39,953 bases of DNA from Aliivibrio sifiae (lineage in GTDB: Bacteria; Pseudomonadota; Gammaproteobacteria; Enterobacterales; Vibrionaceae), in NCBI RefSeq assembly GCF_002954715.1, contig NZ_MSCP01000002.1:609674-649626 (forward strand), in the 5' to 3' direction. Position numbers and translations under genes: made by a program. This document shows positions 25,603 to 32,769 of this stretch, in pieces. Every line of letters begins with the position of its first letter. The first letter of the stretch is position 1. The notes beneath the pieces are model-generated. The model did not search any database and was not told the origin of the DNA. It was given only the letters and a program-made list of their open reading frames with translations.

Positions 25603-26655
25603 ATGTATCAAACTGATGATGTACGAATTAATAAAGTAAAAGAATTATTACCGCCTGTTGCTGTATTAGAGAAATTCCCAGCGACCGAAGTCGCAGCAAA
25701 AACGGTATTTCAATCTCGCCAAGCGATTCATAATATTTTACAAGGTGACGATGATCGTCTTCTTGTTATTATTGGACCATGTTCAATTCATGATACTAAA
25801 GCCGCGTTAGAATACGGCGCTAAACTTAATACATTACGTAATGAGTTAGGTGATCGTCTTGAAGTGGTAATGCGTGTGTATTTTGAAAAACCACGTACTA
25901 CAGTAGGCTGGAAAGGTCTGATTAATGACCCGTACATGGATGATTCATATAAATTAAATGATGGCCTTCGTATGGGACGTAAGTTACTGCTTGATCTTAC
26001 TGATATGGGCTTACCTACTGCTGGTGAATTCCTAGATATGATCACACCGCAATACATGGGCGATCTAATCAGTTGGGGCGCTATTGGTGCTCGTACTACA
26101 GAATCACAAGTACACCGTGAATTATCTTCAGGTTTATCTTGTCCTGTAGGATTTAAGAATGGAACAGATGGTAATATTAAGATCGCTACTGATGCAATCC
26201 GTTCGGCGGGTTCTTCTCACCATTTCTTGTCGGTAACTAAATACGGTCACTCTGCAATTATCGAAACGGCAGGTAATCCTGATTGTCATATCATTCTTCG
26301 TGGTGGTAAAGAGCCAAACTACAGTGCTGAGCACGTTAAACCAGTGAAAGAGCAACTTGCCGCTTCTGGTTTACCTGAAAAAGTGATGATTGATTTTAGC
26401 CACGCAAATAGTTCAAAAGACTTTAAACGTCAGATGATTGTTTCTAATGACGTATGTGGTCAAATTTCGGGTGGTGAAGATGCCGTATTTGGTGTGATGA
26501 TTGAGAGCCATCTAGTTGAAGGTCGTCAAGACCTTGTTGATGGTAAAGCTGAAAATTACGGCCAATCAATTACTGATGCATGTATTGGTTGGGATGATAC
26601 TGAAACAGTACTTCGTCAATTAGCAGATGCAGTGAGCGCTCGTCGCAATAAGTAG
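25603..26655 (+). CDS. aroG: 3-deoxy-7-phosphoheptulonate (DAHP) synthase, AroG type
   Basis: This 350-residue cytoplasmic enzyme condenses phosphoenolpyruvate and erythrose 4-phosphate, the first step of the shikimate pathway. Full length matches E. coli AroG (350). Conserved segments include IGPCSIHD (metal and PEP site), VMRVYFEKPRTTVGWKGLINDP, GAIGARTTESQVHRELASGLS-like and HANSSKDFKRQ. The N-terminal region with DDVRINKVKELLPP is the part that forms the feedback site in the Phe-sensitive isoenzyme; the AroG rather than AroF/AroH assignment is by overall resemblance. GGAAG precedes the start. It is divergent from the amino-acid ABC operon. Confidence 0.93.
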   Translation: MYQTDDVRINKVKELLPPVAVLEKFPATEVAAKTVFQSRQAIHNILQGDDDRLLVIIGPCSIHDTKAALEYGAKLNTLRNELGDRLEVVMRVYFEKPRTTVGWKGLINDPYMDDSYKLNDGLRMGRKLLLDLTDMGLPTAGEFLDMITPQYMGDLISWGAIGARTTESQVHRELSSGLSCPVGFKNGTDGNIKIATDAIRSAGSSHHFLSVTKYGHSAIIETAGNPDCHIILRGGKEPNYSAEHVKPVKEQLAASGLPEKVMIDFSHANSSKDFKRQMIVSNDVCGQISGGEDAVFGVMIESHLVEGRQDLVDGKAENYGQSITDACIGWDDTETVLRQLADAVSARRNK

Positions 26656-26667
26656 TATTTTTTAAAT

Positions 26668-26712
26668 ATAAAAACGCCAGTGACATAAAGTGACTGGCGT
26701 TTTTGTTTTTTC
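26668..26712. terminator. Bidirectional terminator between aroG and the YbjD-type gene
   Basis: AAAACGCCAGT pairs with ACTGGCGTTTT around an 11-base loop and is followed by a T-rich run; it lies between converging genes. Confidence 0.85.
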
Positions 26713-26720
26713 TAGATTGT

Positions 26721-28355
26721 TTATCCTTGCCCTTTTGCCATTGTAACCGTTCGTTTGAGTGTCCAACGTAATAGTAGTGGGATGCTGTCAGGTCCTAACT
26801 CTTCACTGTGTTGTACTATTGCCAATGCAAGATCGGGTTTTGCGAATTTTTTTAACGTTTTAATTATGATTTTTTTCGGAGGTACTGGTTGATCTTTGGT
26901 TATATTGGCCAGTGTTCTAAATAGATCTTCAAATCCATTATGATACAAATAGTGTTCGATATCTTTGTGGGGTAATTCCGTCAATCTATGACGCTCATGC
27001 TCGTTATCTAATTGACTCTTCACTGCAAAGGCGTATTTCTTTCCTGCAGGATCGCCATCTGTCACCACGTGCCATTCAATATGAAGTGCTTTTGCTATTT
27101 TTATCAGTGATTTTAAGCCAGATTGAGCAAACTCAATGATTTGGACACCTTCTGCCGCAAGGTTATAACCCAAAATTCGAGCCATTTCATTAAATAACCA
27201 AACTTCTGTTTCTCCTTCAACTAATAACCAACAACGCGCAAATAATGCATTGGTCCTTTGAAAGCGAATATGAAAAGTAATTCGACGTAAATCATCACGC
27301 GATAAGTTGGTTGGTGATACGGAATAACTGGACGTAGAATCAGATTCTCTAACTAGACGACGAATAGAACATAAAGGAACAGCACTAAGTAATTCACTGC
27401 TGTTTGTCGTGAGTATTTTTTGCATCGGAATATGGTTAAGCAAAGACCACGCTTGTATCAATTGTGTTGGGTGTAAGCGGCCTTCCGGATCCTCAATAAT
27501 CATTAATGGTCTTGCTGATTTTTTTAATGTGTTAGGGCCTTTTGCTCTTAAATAGGTGTTTAAGAGCCCAAGTAAAAGTAGTTTTGTTTGTTTATTTTTG
27601 TTTTGGTTAATGAATTGAGATAAAGAAACGCCTTCTGTTTTTTGGCCAAAAAATAGGTCATCATGAATTCTATGTGGGGTATTTCTTTTATGATTTTTAA
27701 AAGCGAAGTAATGCTCTACCAATGACTGCATAGAGTGAAGAGCACTTTTTATTTCGCCGCTATTTACTTGCCCTGGTGCTGTCATTAAACGGCGACAAGT
27801 ATTATTTATTCGACGCTCTATTCTATCGTTAGGAATTGATTCAGCCACTTCTTCAAGGTTGAGTCGTCGTGAATCGCGTATACGAATAACGGGATGAAGG
27901 CGCATTAATTCAGTGATGAGATATTCAATCTTATGATAACGAAGGATTTCTCCGTCACTATTTAAGAATGAGCTTGATGAGGTGATTTTTCCTTCATTAT
28001 TTGTCGCACTAATACGGTAATAAATTCGTTGGTAATGATCACTAGTGCTACTTTGCCATAGGCTAGAGAGTTTTCTATAGCGGCCTGCTCTATGTTCATT
28101 TTTCTCTGTAGTTTTCCAGCTAATAATTATCTGAATATGCTGATCTTGGGTATAAGAAATAGAGTGGTCTTGATGGAAATCTTTTAACGTAAACTGATGA
28201 AGTTCTCCAGAAACAGGGAGAGCAATTGATAAAGCATCAAGCAGGGATGATTTACCCCAAGTATTTTCACCAATCAACGTTGTTAATTGTTCAAATGAAA
28301 GGGATAAGCGCTTAATACCTCTAAAGCCTGATACTTCTATTCGTTCTAAGAGCAT
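26721..28355 (-). CDS. ybjD: YbjD-type ATP-dependent endonuclease (OLD-like, DUF2813)
   Basis: The 544-residue protein matches E. coli YbjD (about 552) along its length. It has an SMC/RecF-like N-terminus (MLLERIEVSGFRGIKRLSL) with Walker A GENTWGKSS (29-37), an ABC-type C-lobe with Walker B LMIIEDPEGRLHP, and a C-terminal TOPRIM region with LLVEGETEVW and VTDGDPAGKKYA, whose Glu and Asp would hold the catalytic metal. This is the OLD-family nuclease arrangement. OLD proteins can act in phage defence when paired with a UvrD-like helicase (Gabija), but none is adjacent here, and YbjD is a widespread chromosomal gene of unsettled role. It is divergent from the nucleotidase gene. Confidence 0.9.
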   Translation of the reverse strand: MLLERIEVSGFRGIKRLSLSFEQLTTLIGENTWGKSSLLDALSIALPVSGELHQFTLKDFHQDHSISYTQDQHIQIIISWKTTEKNEHRAGRYRKLSSLWQSSTSDHYQRIYYRISATNNEGKITSSSSFLNSDGEILRYHKIEYLITELMRLHPVIRIRDSRRLNLEEVAESIPNDRIERRINNTCRRLMTAPGQVNSGEIKSALHSMQSLVEHYFAFKNHKRNTPHRIHDDLFFGQKTEGVSLSQFINQNKNKQTKLLLLGLLNTYLRAKGPNTLKKSARPLMIIEDPEGRLHPTQLIQAWSLLNHIPMQKILTTNSSELLSAVPLCSIRRLVRESDSTSSYSVSPTNLSRDDLRRITFHIRFQRTNALFARCWLLVEGETEVWLFNEMARILGYNLAAEGVQIIEFAQSGLKSLIKIAKALHIEWHVVTDGDPAGKKYAFAVKSQLDNEHERHRLTELPHKDIEHYLYHNGFEDLFRTLANITKDQPVPPKKIIIKTLKKFAKPDLALAIVQHSEELGPDSIPLLLRWTLKRTVTMAKGQG

Positions 28356-28625
28356 AATACTTCCTCATTAGAGACACTTATACAAATAACTATATAGCAA
28401 TTACACAAAGTAGAGCATTGTAGGAGTCACATTTATCAATGATTTTGATATTAAAACAAGTCGTTATAGATGTAACCACTTCGTAAAATCTAACCGCCTT
28501 AATGAGTTAACTGAGGTTAAATCTGCCAGAAGCACCGATTCATTCTTGGTTTGGTGTGGTTTTAGAGGTGGTTTGCTGATATCTTTTTCACGTTATATTT
28601 GTTTGCTCTAGAAAGGAAATAGACA

Positions 28626-30365
28626 ATGAAAAACCAAAAGAGCAATATATTGAGAGTGATGCACATCAATGACACGCATTCTTACTTTGATGAATCTGTT
28701 ATCGCGCTAAACTGCGATGGATTAGATAAGTTTTATATTAAATGTGGTGGCTTTTCTCGTTTATCTCATCAAATTTCGATTCTCTCAGAAGAACAAAAAC
28801 AGCAAGAGGGTGAGGTCGCGTTATTTCATGCTGGGGATTGTTTTCAAGGTACTTTATATTTTTCGCTGTATAAAGGTAAAGCCAATGCTGACTTATTAAA
28901 TCAACTTCCGCTTGATGGTATGGTTTTAGGTAATCATGAATTCGACTTGGGTAATGAATTAGTCAGTGAATTCATTGCTAATACACAGTTTCCAATTTTG
29001 ATGGGGAATTGGGATTTAAGCCAAGAAGACCAATCTAAAGGGCATGGATTAAAGCATCAGGATCGTATTTTAGATTTTGATAGTGATCTACGAATTGCTA
29101 AATATATGGTTAAGAAAGTCGGTTTAATCGATGTGGCTGTTTTTGGTTTAACTATTGACCAAATGGAAATACTCGCAAGCCCAGATGCTGACACGCCATT
29201 TATTAATGCAATTGAAACTGCAAAAAACACGATACAGCATCTTTCTAATCGAGGAATAAATAACGCTATCGTTATTAGCCACTTGGGCTATGAAGCTGAT
29301 AAACAGCTAGCACAAGCAGTTTCTGGTATTGATCTTATTGTTGGCGGCCATAGTCATGTTCTTCAAGGTGATTTTACGGAGATAGGGTTAGAAGCACGAG
29401 CAAACTATGGTGAGAAAATTAATAATACATATATTGTTCAAGCTGGATGTCATGCACTCGCATTAGGCTATTGTGATTTAGAATACAGTAGTGATGGTCA
29501 ACTCCTGAGTTTTAGTGGTAAAAATACCTTACTTTTAGATAATGTTGCATATAAAAATAAAGCGTGCAGTCAGCAAGTTGAGCAAGATGATCTTTCACGT
29601 ATTATTCAAGAATTAAGTTCTTTTGAGTATGCTGTTTTTTGTCAGAAAGCTCCTAATGTAGAAGCATTACTTATTGCTAAATACAGAAAAGAAGTTGAAC
29701 GCTTATCACAACAAGTTATTGGTCAGTGTGTTGAGGACTTATCCCATCGTCGTATCCCCGATGAGAAAGGTCAAAGTGATATTGCTCCTTGGGTTGTAGA
29801 AGCGTTTTATTCTAAAGCTCATCAAATAGATAACCGAGTGCAATTTGCTATGCACAATGCTGGGGGGGTAAGGGCAGGGCTTAATCAAGGTGAAATTACT
29901 TATGCAGATATTGCCGGAAAGGTATTGCCATTTGCTATCCCAATTGTCATTTATAGCCTTAAAGGAAAGTATTTAAAAGCAGCTATAGAAGGTGCGATTG
30001 ATAACGCCACAGATAATGGAGTTATTGGCAGTGGTTCGGGCAGTTTTCCATACGTATCTCAATTACGCTATTGTTATGATGCGGCAAAACCAAGTGGCAA
30101 ACGTATCACAGAGTTTAGTATTTATAGCTCAATTATGGGGTGGCTACCTGTTATTGATGAACAAATATATTTTGGTACTTCAACAGCTTATACAATTAAG
30201 GGGAAAGAGGGCTACAGTCCTTTAATGAATCGTGAAGATATGCTGATAACAACGCCTTTTTCTATGGCTGATTGCTTTATTGATTATTTAGAACATTACC
30301 CTAATTTAGCTAAACCTATAGAGTGTCTGAATCAATATTATAGAAATGAGTCAGTAATTTTATAA
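28626..30365 (+). CDS. UshA-like metallophosphoesterase/5'-nucleotidase without a signal peptide
   Basis: The 579-residue protein has the calcineurin-like N-terminal domain (HINDTHS with D16 and H18, AGDCFQG, LGNHEFD, ISHLGYE, GGHSHV) and the 5'-nucleotidase C-terminal domain (NAGGVRAGL, and GSGSFPYVSQLRY around the aromatic base-stacking site). It should hydrolyse nucleotides or related phosphoesters. Unlike UshA, it begins MKNQKSNILRVMH with no signal peptide; AAGGAA before the ATG and no upstream in-frame start support this start, so it is probably cytoplasmic. A G7 run (29862-29868) lies in the NAGGVR motif. A sigma-54-type promoter begins just after its stop codon. Confidence 0.88.
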   Translation: MKNQKSNILRVMHINDTHSYFDESVIALNCDGLDKFYIKCGGFSRLSHQISILSEEQKQQEGEVALFHAGDCFQGTLYFSLYKGKANADLLNQLPLDGMVLGNHEFDLGNELVSEFIANTQFPILMGNWDLSQEDQSKGHGLKHQDRILDFDSDLRIAKYMVKKVGLIDVAVFGLTIDQMEILASPDADTPFINAIETAKNTIQHLSNRGINNAIVISHLGYEADKQLAQAVSGIDLIVGGHSHVLQGDFTEIGLEARANYGEKINNTYIVQAGCHALALGYCDLEYSSDGQLLSFSGKNTLLLDNVAYKNKACSQQVEQDDLSRIIQELSSFEYAVFCQKAPNVEALLIAKYRKEVERLSQQVIGQCVEDLSHRRIPDEKGQSDIAPWVVEAFYSKAHQIDNRVQFAMHNAGGVRAGLNQGEITYADIAGKVLPFAIPIVIYSLKGKYLKAAIEGAIDNATDNGVIGSGSGSFPYVSQLRYCYDAAKPSGKRITEFSIYSSIMGWLPVIDEQIYFGTSTAYTIKGKEGYSPLMNREDMLITTPFSMADCFIDYLEHYPNLAKPIECLNQYYRNESVIL

Positions 30366-30366
30366 A

Positions 30367-30382
30367 TGGCACGACCTTTGCT
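30367..30382 (+). promoter_or_regulatory. Sigma-54 (RpoN) -24/-12 promoter
   Basis: TGGCACG (30367-30373), four bases, then TTGCT (30378-30382): this matches the core consensus TGGCACG-N4-TTGCW at every position, with the essential GG and GC ten bases apart. Transcription would start near 30393, 36 bases before a 29-codon ORF and about 160 bases before a strong terminator. Activation would need an enhancer-binding protein whose gene is not in this window. Confidence 0.75.
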
Positions 30383-30428
30383 TTGTTATCTCTGAGATGA
30401 GTTATTAATAGAGTTAAATAGGTAGATT

Positions 30429-30518
30429 ATGGGTAGTGATTGGTCAGATAAGCTTTTGGTCGTGGGTTGGTTTTTTGCTTGGGCTGTTATCGCATACTTT
30501 GTTCAGTTTTCTGGATAA
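30429..30518 (+). CDS. 29-residue single-span membrane protein behind a sigma-54 promoter
   Basis: ATG 30429 opens a 29-codon frame ending TAA at 30516. The peptide starts MGSDWSDKLLVVGWFF and continues with AWAVIAYFVQFSG; residues 8-26 form one clear membrane helix rich in Trp and Phe, with a short charged N-terminus. AGGT at 30420-30423 gives a modest ribosome binding site. It is exactly framed by the sigma-54 promoter upstream and a perfect 13-bp terminator stem starting three bases after the stop, which argues for a real monocistronic gene. I recognise no family; small regulators of membrane enzymes (like CydX-type subunits) look similar in general form. It could also be a small RNA with a fortuitous frame. 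Confidence 0.65.
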   Translation: MGSDWSDKLLVVGWFFAWAVIAYFVQFSG

Positions 30519-30556
30519 TAAAAAGCTCTCTAATATAATTTAGAGAGCTTTTTTGT
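30519..30556 (+). terminator. Terminator of the 29-codon gene
   Basis: A perfect 13-bp stem (30521-30533 with 30539-30551, AAAAGCTCTCTAA and its complement) with a 5-base loop runs into six T. Confidence 0.9.
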
Positions 30557-30722
30557 ATTTAAGGGATTTAAACAATAGATAAAACTTATCTCACTTTTAT
30601 TATCTATAAACTAAATTTAAAAAATTACTGCATAGAGTTGGTGTTAAATATATGTTAATTGGTTTTTTATTCTTTTTTGTGGTTTGTTTTTGACTATTTA
30701 GTCATTTTATTTGATTGAAGTG

Positions 30723-30760
30723 TAATGTAAATTTTACATTAGAAAAACTAATATTAGTTT
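30723..30760. promoter_or_regulatory. Two adjacent perfect palindromes upstream of the DUF1127-like gene
   Basis: 30723-30741 is TAATGTAAA-T-TTTACATTA (9-1-9, perfect). 30745-30760 is AAACTAATATTAGTTT (8-8, perfect). They are three bases apart. A possible -10 (TATTAT, 30798-30803) lies about 40 bases downstream, so the pair occupies an activator- or repressor-like position. I cannot name the protein that would bind. Confidence 0.55.
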
Positions 30761-30844
30761 GCAGAAAAAGTCATTTTTTGAGCAATAAGTTTAGTTTTAT
30801 TATCTCTGCATCAAACATTATATGACTTTTTAAGTGAGGCAATC

Positions 30845-31036
30845 ATGGCACAAGCAGCAATGAATATTAATAACATCGCTACTTCTTCTTTGGAAAAGAA
30901 GGCCTATTCAGTAACTATCAAAGGACTGATTGCTCATTTTGTTGATGTTTTATTTGGCAAAGGTCAAGTAACATCTACGCACTACACTTCAGAATTATCT
31001 GAACATTTACAAAGAGACTTAGGTTTATATCGTTAA
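30845..31036 (+). CDS. Small DUF1127/YjiS-like protein
   Basis: The 63-residue protein starts at ATG 30845 with GAGG eight bases upstream. Its second half, IKGLIAHFVDVLFG followed by ELSEHLQRDLGLYR, follows the pattern of DUF1127 (YjiS) proteins, which end in a short helix with the consensus L-x-x-L-x-D-IGL-x-R. The usual run of arginines in the middle is missing, so the match is partial. DUF1127 proteins are small and often stress- or nutrient-regulated; some have been linked to RNA or phosphate metabolism. It is monocistronic, with its own terminator and a palindrome-rich upstream region. Confidence 0.7.
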   Translation: MAQAAMNINNIATSSLEKKAYSVTIKGLIAHFVDVLFGKGQVTSTHYTSELSEHLQRDLGLYR

Positions 31037-31047
31037 GTGTTCGAAAA

Positions 31048-31078
31048 TAAAAAAACCAGCATTCGTGCTGGTTTTTTT
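31048..31078 (+). terminator. Terminator of the DUF1127-like gene
   Basis: AACCAGCA and TGCTGGTT close a TTCG tetraloop, flanked by A and T runs. Confidence 0.9.
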
Positions 31079-31083
31079 ATACC

Positions 31084-31165
31084 AATGTAATAAATAGAAT
31101 AGATAATTATTACATTAGTATTCTATCTGGAGTCCCTATAATCGCAATCACTCTGATTATAGGGA
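31084..31165. repeat. Cluster of intergenic inverted repeats
   Basis: AATGTAATAA (31084-31093) pairs with TTATTACATT (31107-31116); ATAGAATA in its loop can pair with TATTCTAT downstream (about 31119-31126); and TCCCTATAATC (31133-31143) pairs with GATTATAGGGA (31155-31165). The last hairpin lies just downstream of the minus-strand GGDEF gene and may end its transcript although no T run follows. The set could be a small dispersed element. Confidence 0.45.
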
Positions 31166-31185
31166 TTTATGTGAATTGATATAAT

Positions 31186-32769
31186 TCAATAAATACAGAC
31201 TTTATTCTTACCTGAACGTTTTGCTTGATATAGTGCTTTATCCGCTCGTAAAAATGTCGCTTTGTAATCTTCGTTTTTTAAGTTCTTAGTTAACCCAATA
31301 CTGACGGTGACAGTCCGTTCATTTAATGTTTCTCGCCAATCAAAATTAGCAATCGCTATTCGACAGTTTTCAGCAATCTCTTCACCATGTTTAGTATTAT
31401 TTGATGTAATAATAAGAATAAACTCTTCTCCGCCGTAGCGAGCTACATAGTGCGATGAGCCAATACTCTCTTGTAAGATTTTGCTAACTATTTTTAAAAT
31501 TACATCACCAGTTAAGTGAGAATATTCATCATTTATTGATTTGAAATTATCAATATCAATAACTAATAGTTGATACCCTTCTAGAGACGGTTTAATTTCA
31601 TTTACAAAAGTAGTCTCAAACCAACGTCTATTAAATAGCTTAGTTAGACTGTCATGAAAAACGTCTTGTTGAAGCCTGGCAACGGTGTCTTTTTGTTGGT
31701 CAGACACTTTTTTGAGTTTAATATTTTCAGATTCAGAAATATTTAAGCGCAATTGAAGTTCTAAGCGAGTTAAGCGCCTTAATGAATGGTTACCAAGTTC
31801 GTTTATTGGGAAGTTTCTTATGATATCTACCGTAAGACTATGTGCTTCTTTTTCACAAAGCAGTGCTTCAGAGAAACTCTTATAACTAGCGAGGGCATCA
31901 CTTTTTACATCAAGTAATTGGCGAATGTAGTAGCCTTGAGAATACTTTTTAGTTTGTTTTAATTGATGTGAGATGATGACATCAGCCAGCTCTCCACGCT
32001 GTAATTGAATTAAGCAATATGCAGTTTCAATCGAAAACAACTTATTTAGCCATGGGAAAGTATGAATACTTGAGTATTCTCTCTTAAATGCGATTAATTG
32101 ATTAAGTGCTGCTTGAGGGGAGTTTTGTAATCTTAGTAGTTTTGCTGAATACAATTGAACTTGAGCAACAAGCTGAGCATCATCTGAAACATATTGAATG
32201 ATCTGACACTCTTCTAAGAGTTTTTTAGCTTTTGATAAGCGGTTTAAATCTAATAGGCATGCAACAGTATAGAGTCTATAGCGTAAAGATAGATTGTTAC
32301 TTTTAATACTTGAGCTAAGAGCGTCTAATTTTTGGTAGTAGCGTAAGGCTTTAAGATGATCACCATAAATAGAACATAAATTACCAATACCTAAGATTGA
32401 TTGAATATAGAATTCATTATCTCCATGCTCTACAGCCAGTTTAGATAAAGAATATAAATGATCTAAGGCATTTTGGTACTCTCCAATATCTGTATAGCGA
32501 TAGCTGAGAGAAGAATAGACTTGTAATATTAGCTCACTATCTTGCGGTAGAGACAAAAGTAACAATGCGCGTTGTAGGTGAACAATACTATTTCTAGTTT
32601 TATTCGATTGTACTTCAAATTCTGAGCACATTAACAATGCATAGGCTTTTTCACAGTCAGATTCAGTAAAGTGCTCAGCGATAAACCCCCAAAGCGTTAA
32701 TGATTGTTGAGAGTTTAATGTAACTAAGTTTATATCTTGCTCTGCTATGCGAGTTAAAAGGCTATCCAT
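31186..32769 (-). CDS. TPR-containing GGDEF diguanylate cyclase
   Basis: The 527-residue protein has no signal peptide or membrane segment. Residues 40-310 form tetratricopeptide-like helical repeats, 330-372 a coiled coil, and 373-527 a GGDEF domain with DSLTKLFNRRWFE, IDIDNFKSINDEYSH and YGGEEF (GGEEF at 446-450). It should make cyclic-di-GMP in the cytoplasm. The RxxD inhibitory site is absent (GSSH in its place). Its ATG overlaps the stop of the upstream TPR gene by eight bases (ATGGATAG), indicating translational coupling, so the two proteins are probably made in equal amounts and may interact through their TPR parts. Confidence 0.88.
   Translation of the reverse strand: MDSLLTRIAEQDINLVTLNSQQSLTLWGFIAEHFTESDCEKAYALLMCSEFEVQSNKTRNSIVHLQRALLLLSLPQDSELILQVYSSLSYRYTDIGEYQNALDHLYSLSKLAVEHGDNEFYIQSILGIGNLCSIYGDHLKALRYYQKLDALSSSIKSNNLSLRYRLYTVACLLDLNRLSKAKKLLEECQIIQYVSDDAQLVAQVQLYSAKLLRLQNSPQAALNQLIAFKREYSSIHTFPWLNKLFSIETAYCLIQLQRGELADVIISHQLKQTKKYSQGYYIRQLLDVKSDALASYKSFSEALLCEKEAHSLTVDIIRNFPINELGNHSLRRLTRLELQLRLNISESENIKLKKVSDQQKDTVARLQQDVFHDSLTKLFNRRWFETTFVNEIKPSLEGYQLLVIDIDNFKSINDEYSHLTGDVILKIVSKILQESIGSSHYVARYGGEEFILIITSNNTKHGEEIAENCRIAIANFDWRETLNERTVTVSIGLTKNLKNEDYKATFLRADKALYQAKRSGKNKVCIY

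Noticed and set aside
26721-28355. Gabija-type phage defence (OLD nuclease GajA)
   Set aside because: The protein matches E. coli YbjD along its length and no UvrD-like GajB gene is adjacent.
29862-29868. G7 run in the nucleotidase gene as a second phase-variable tract
   Set aside because: It is short, and it encodes the conserved NAGGVR motif, so it is explained by protein constraint. The G6 runs near 3583 and 5250 are shorter still.
30723-30741. TyrR box (TGTAAA-N6-TTTACA) in the first palindrome before the DUF1127-like gene
   Set aside because: The half-sites match but the spacer is one base rather than six, so TyrR binding is not supported.
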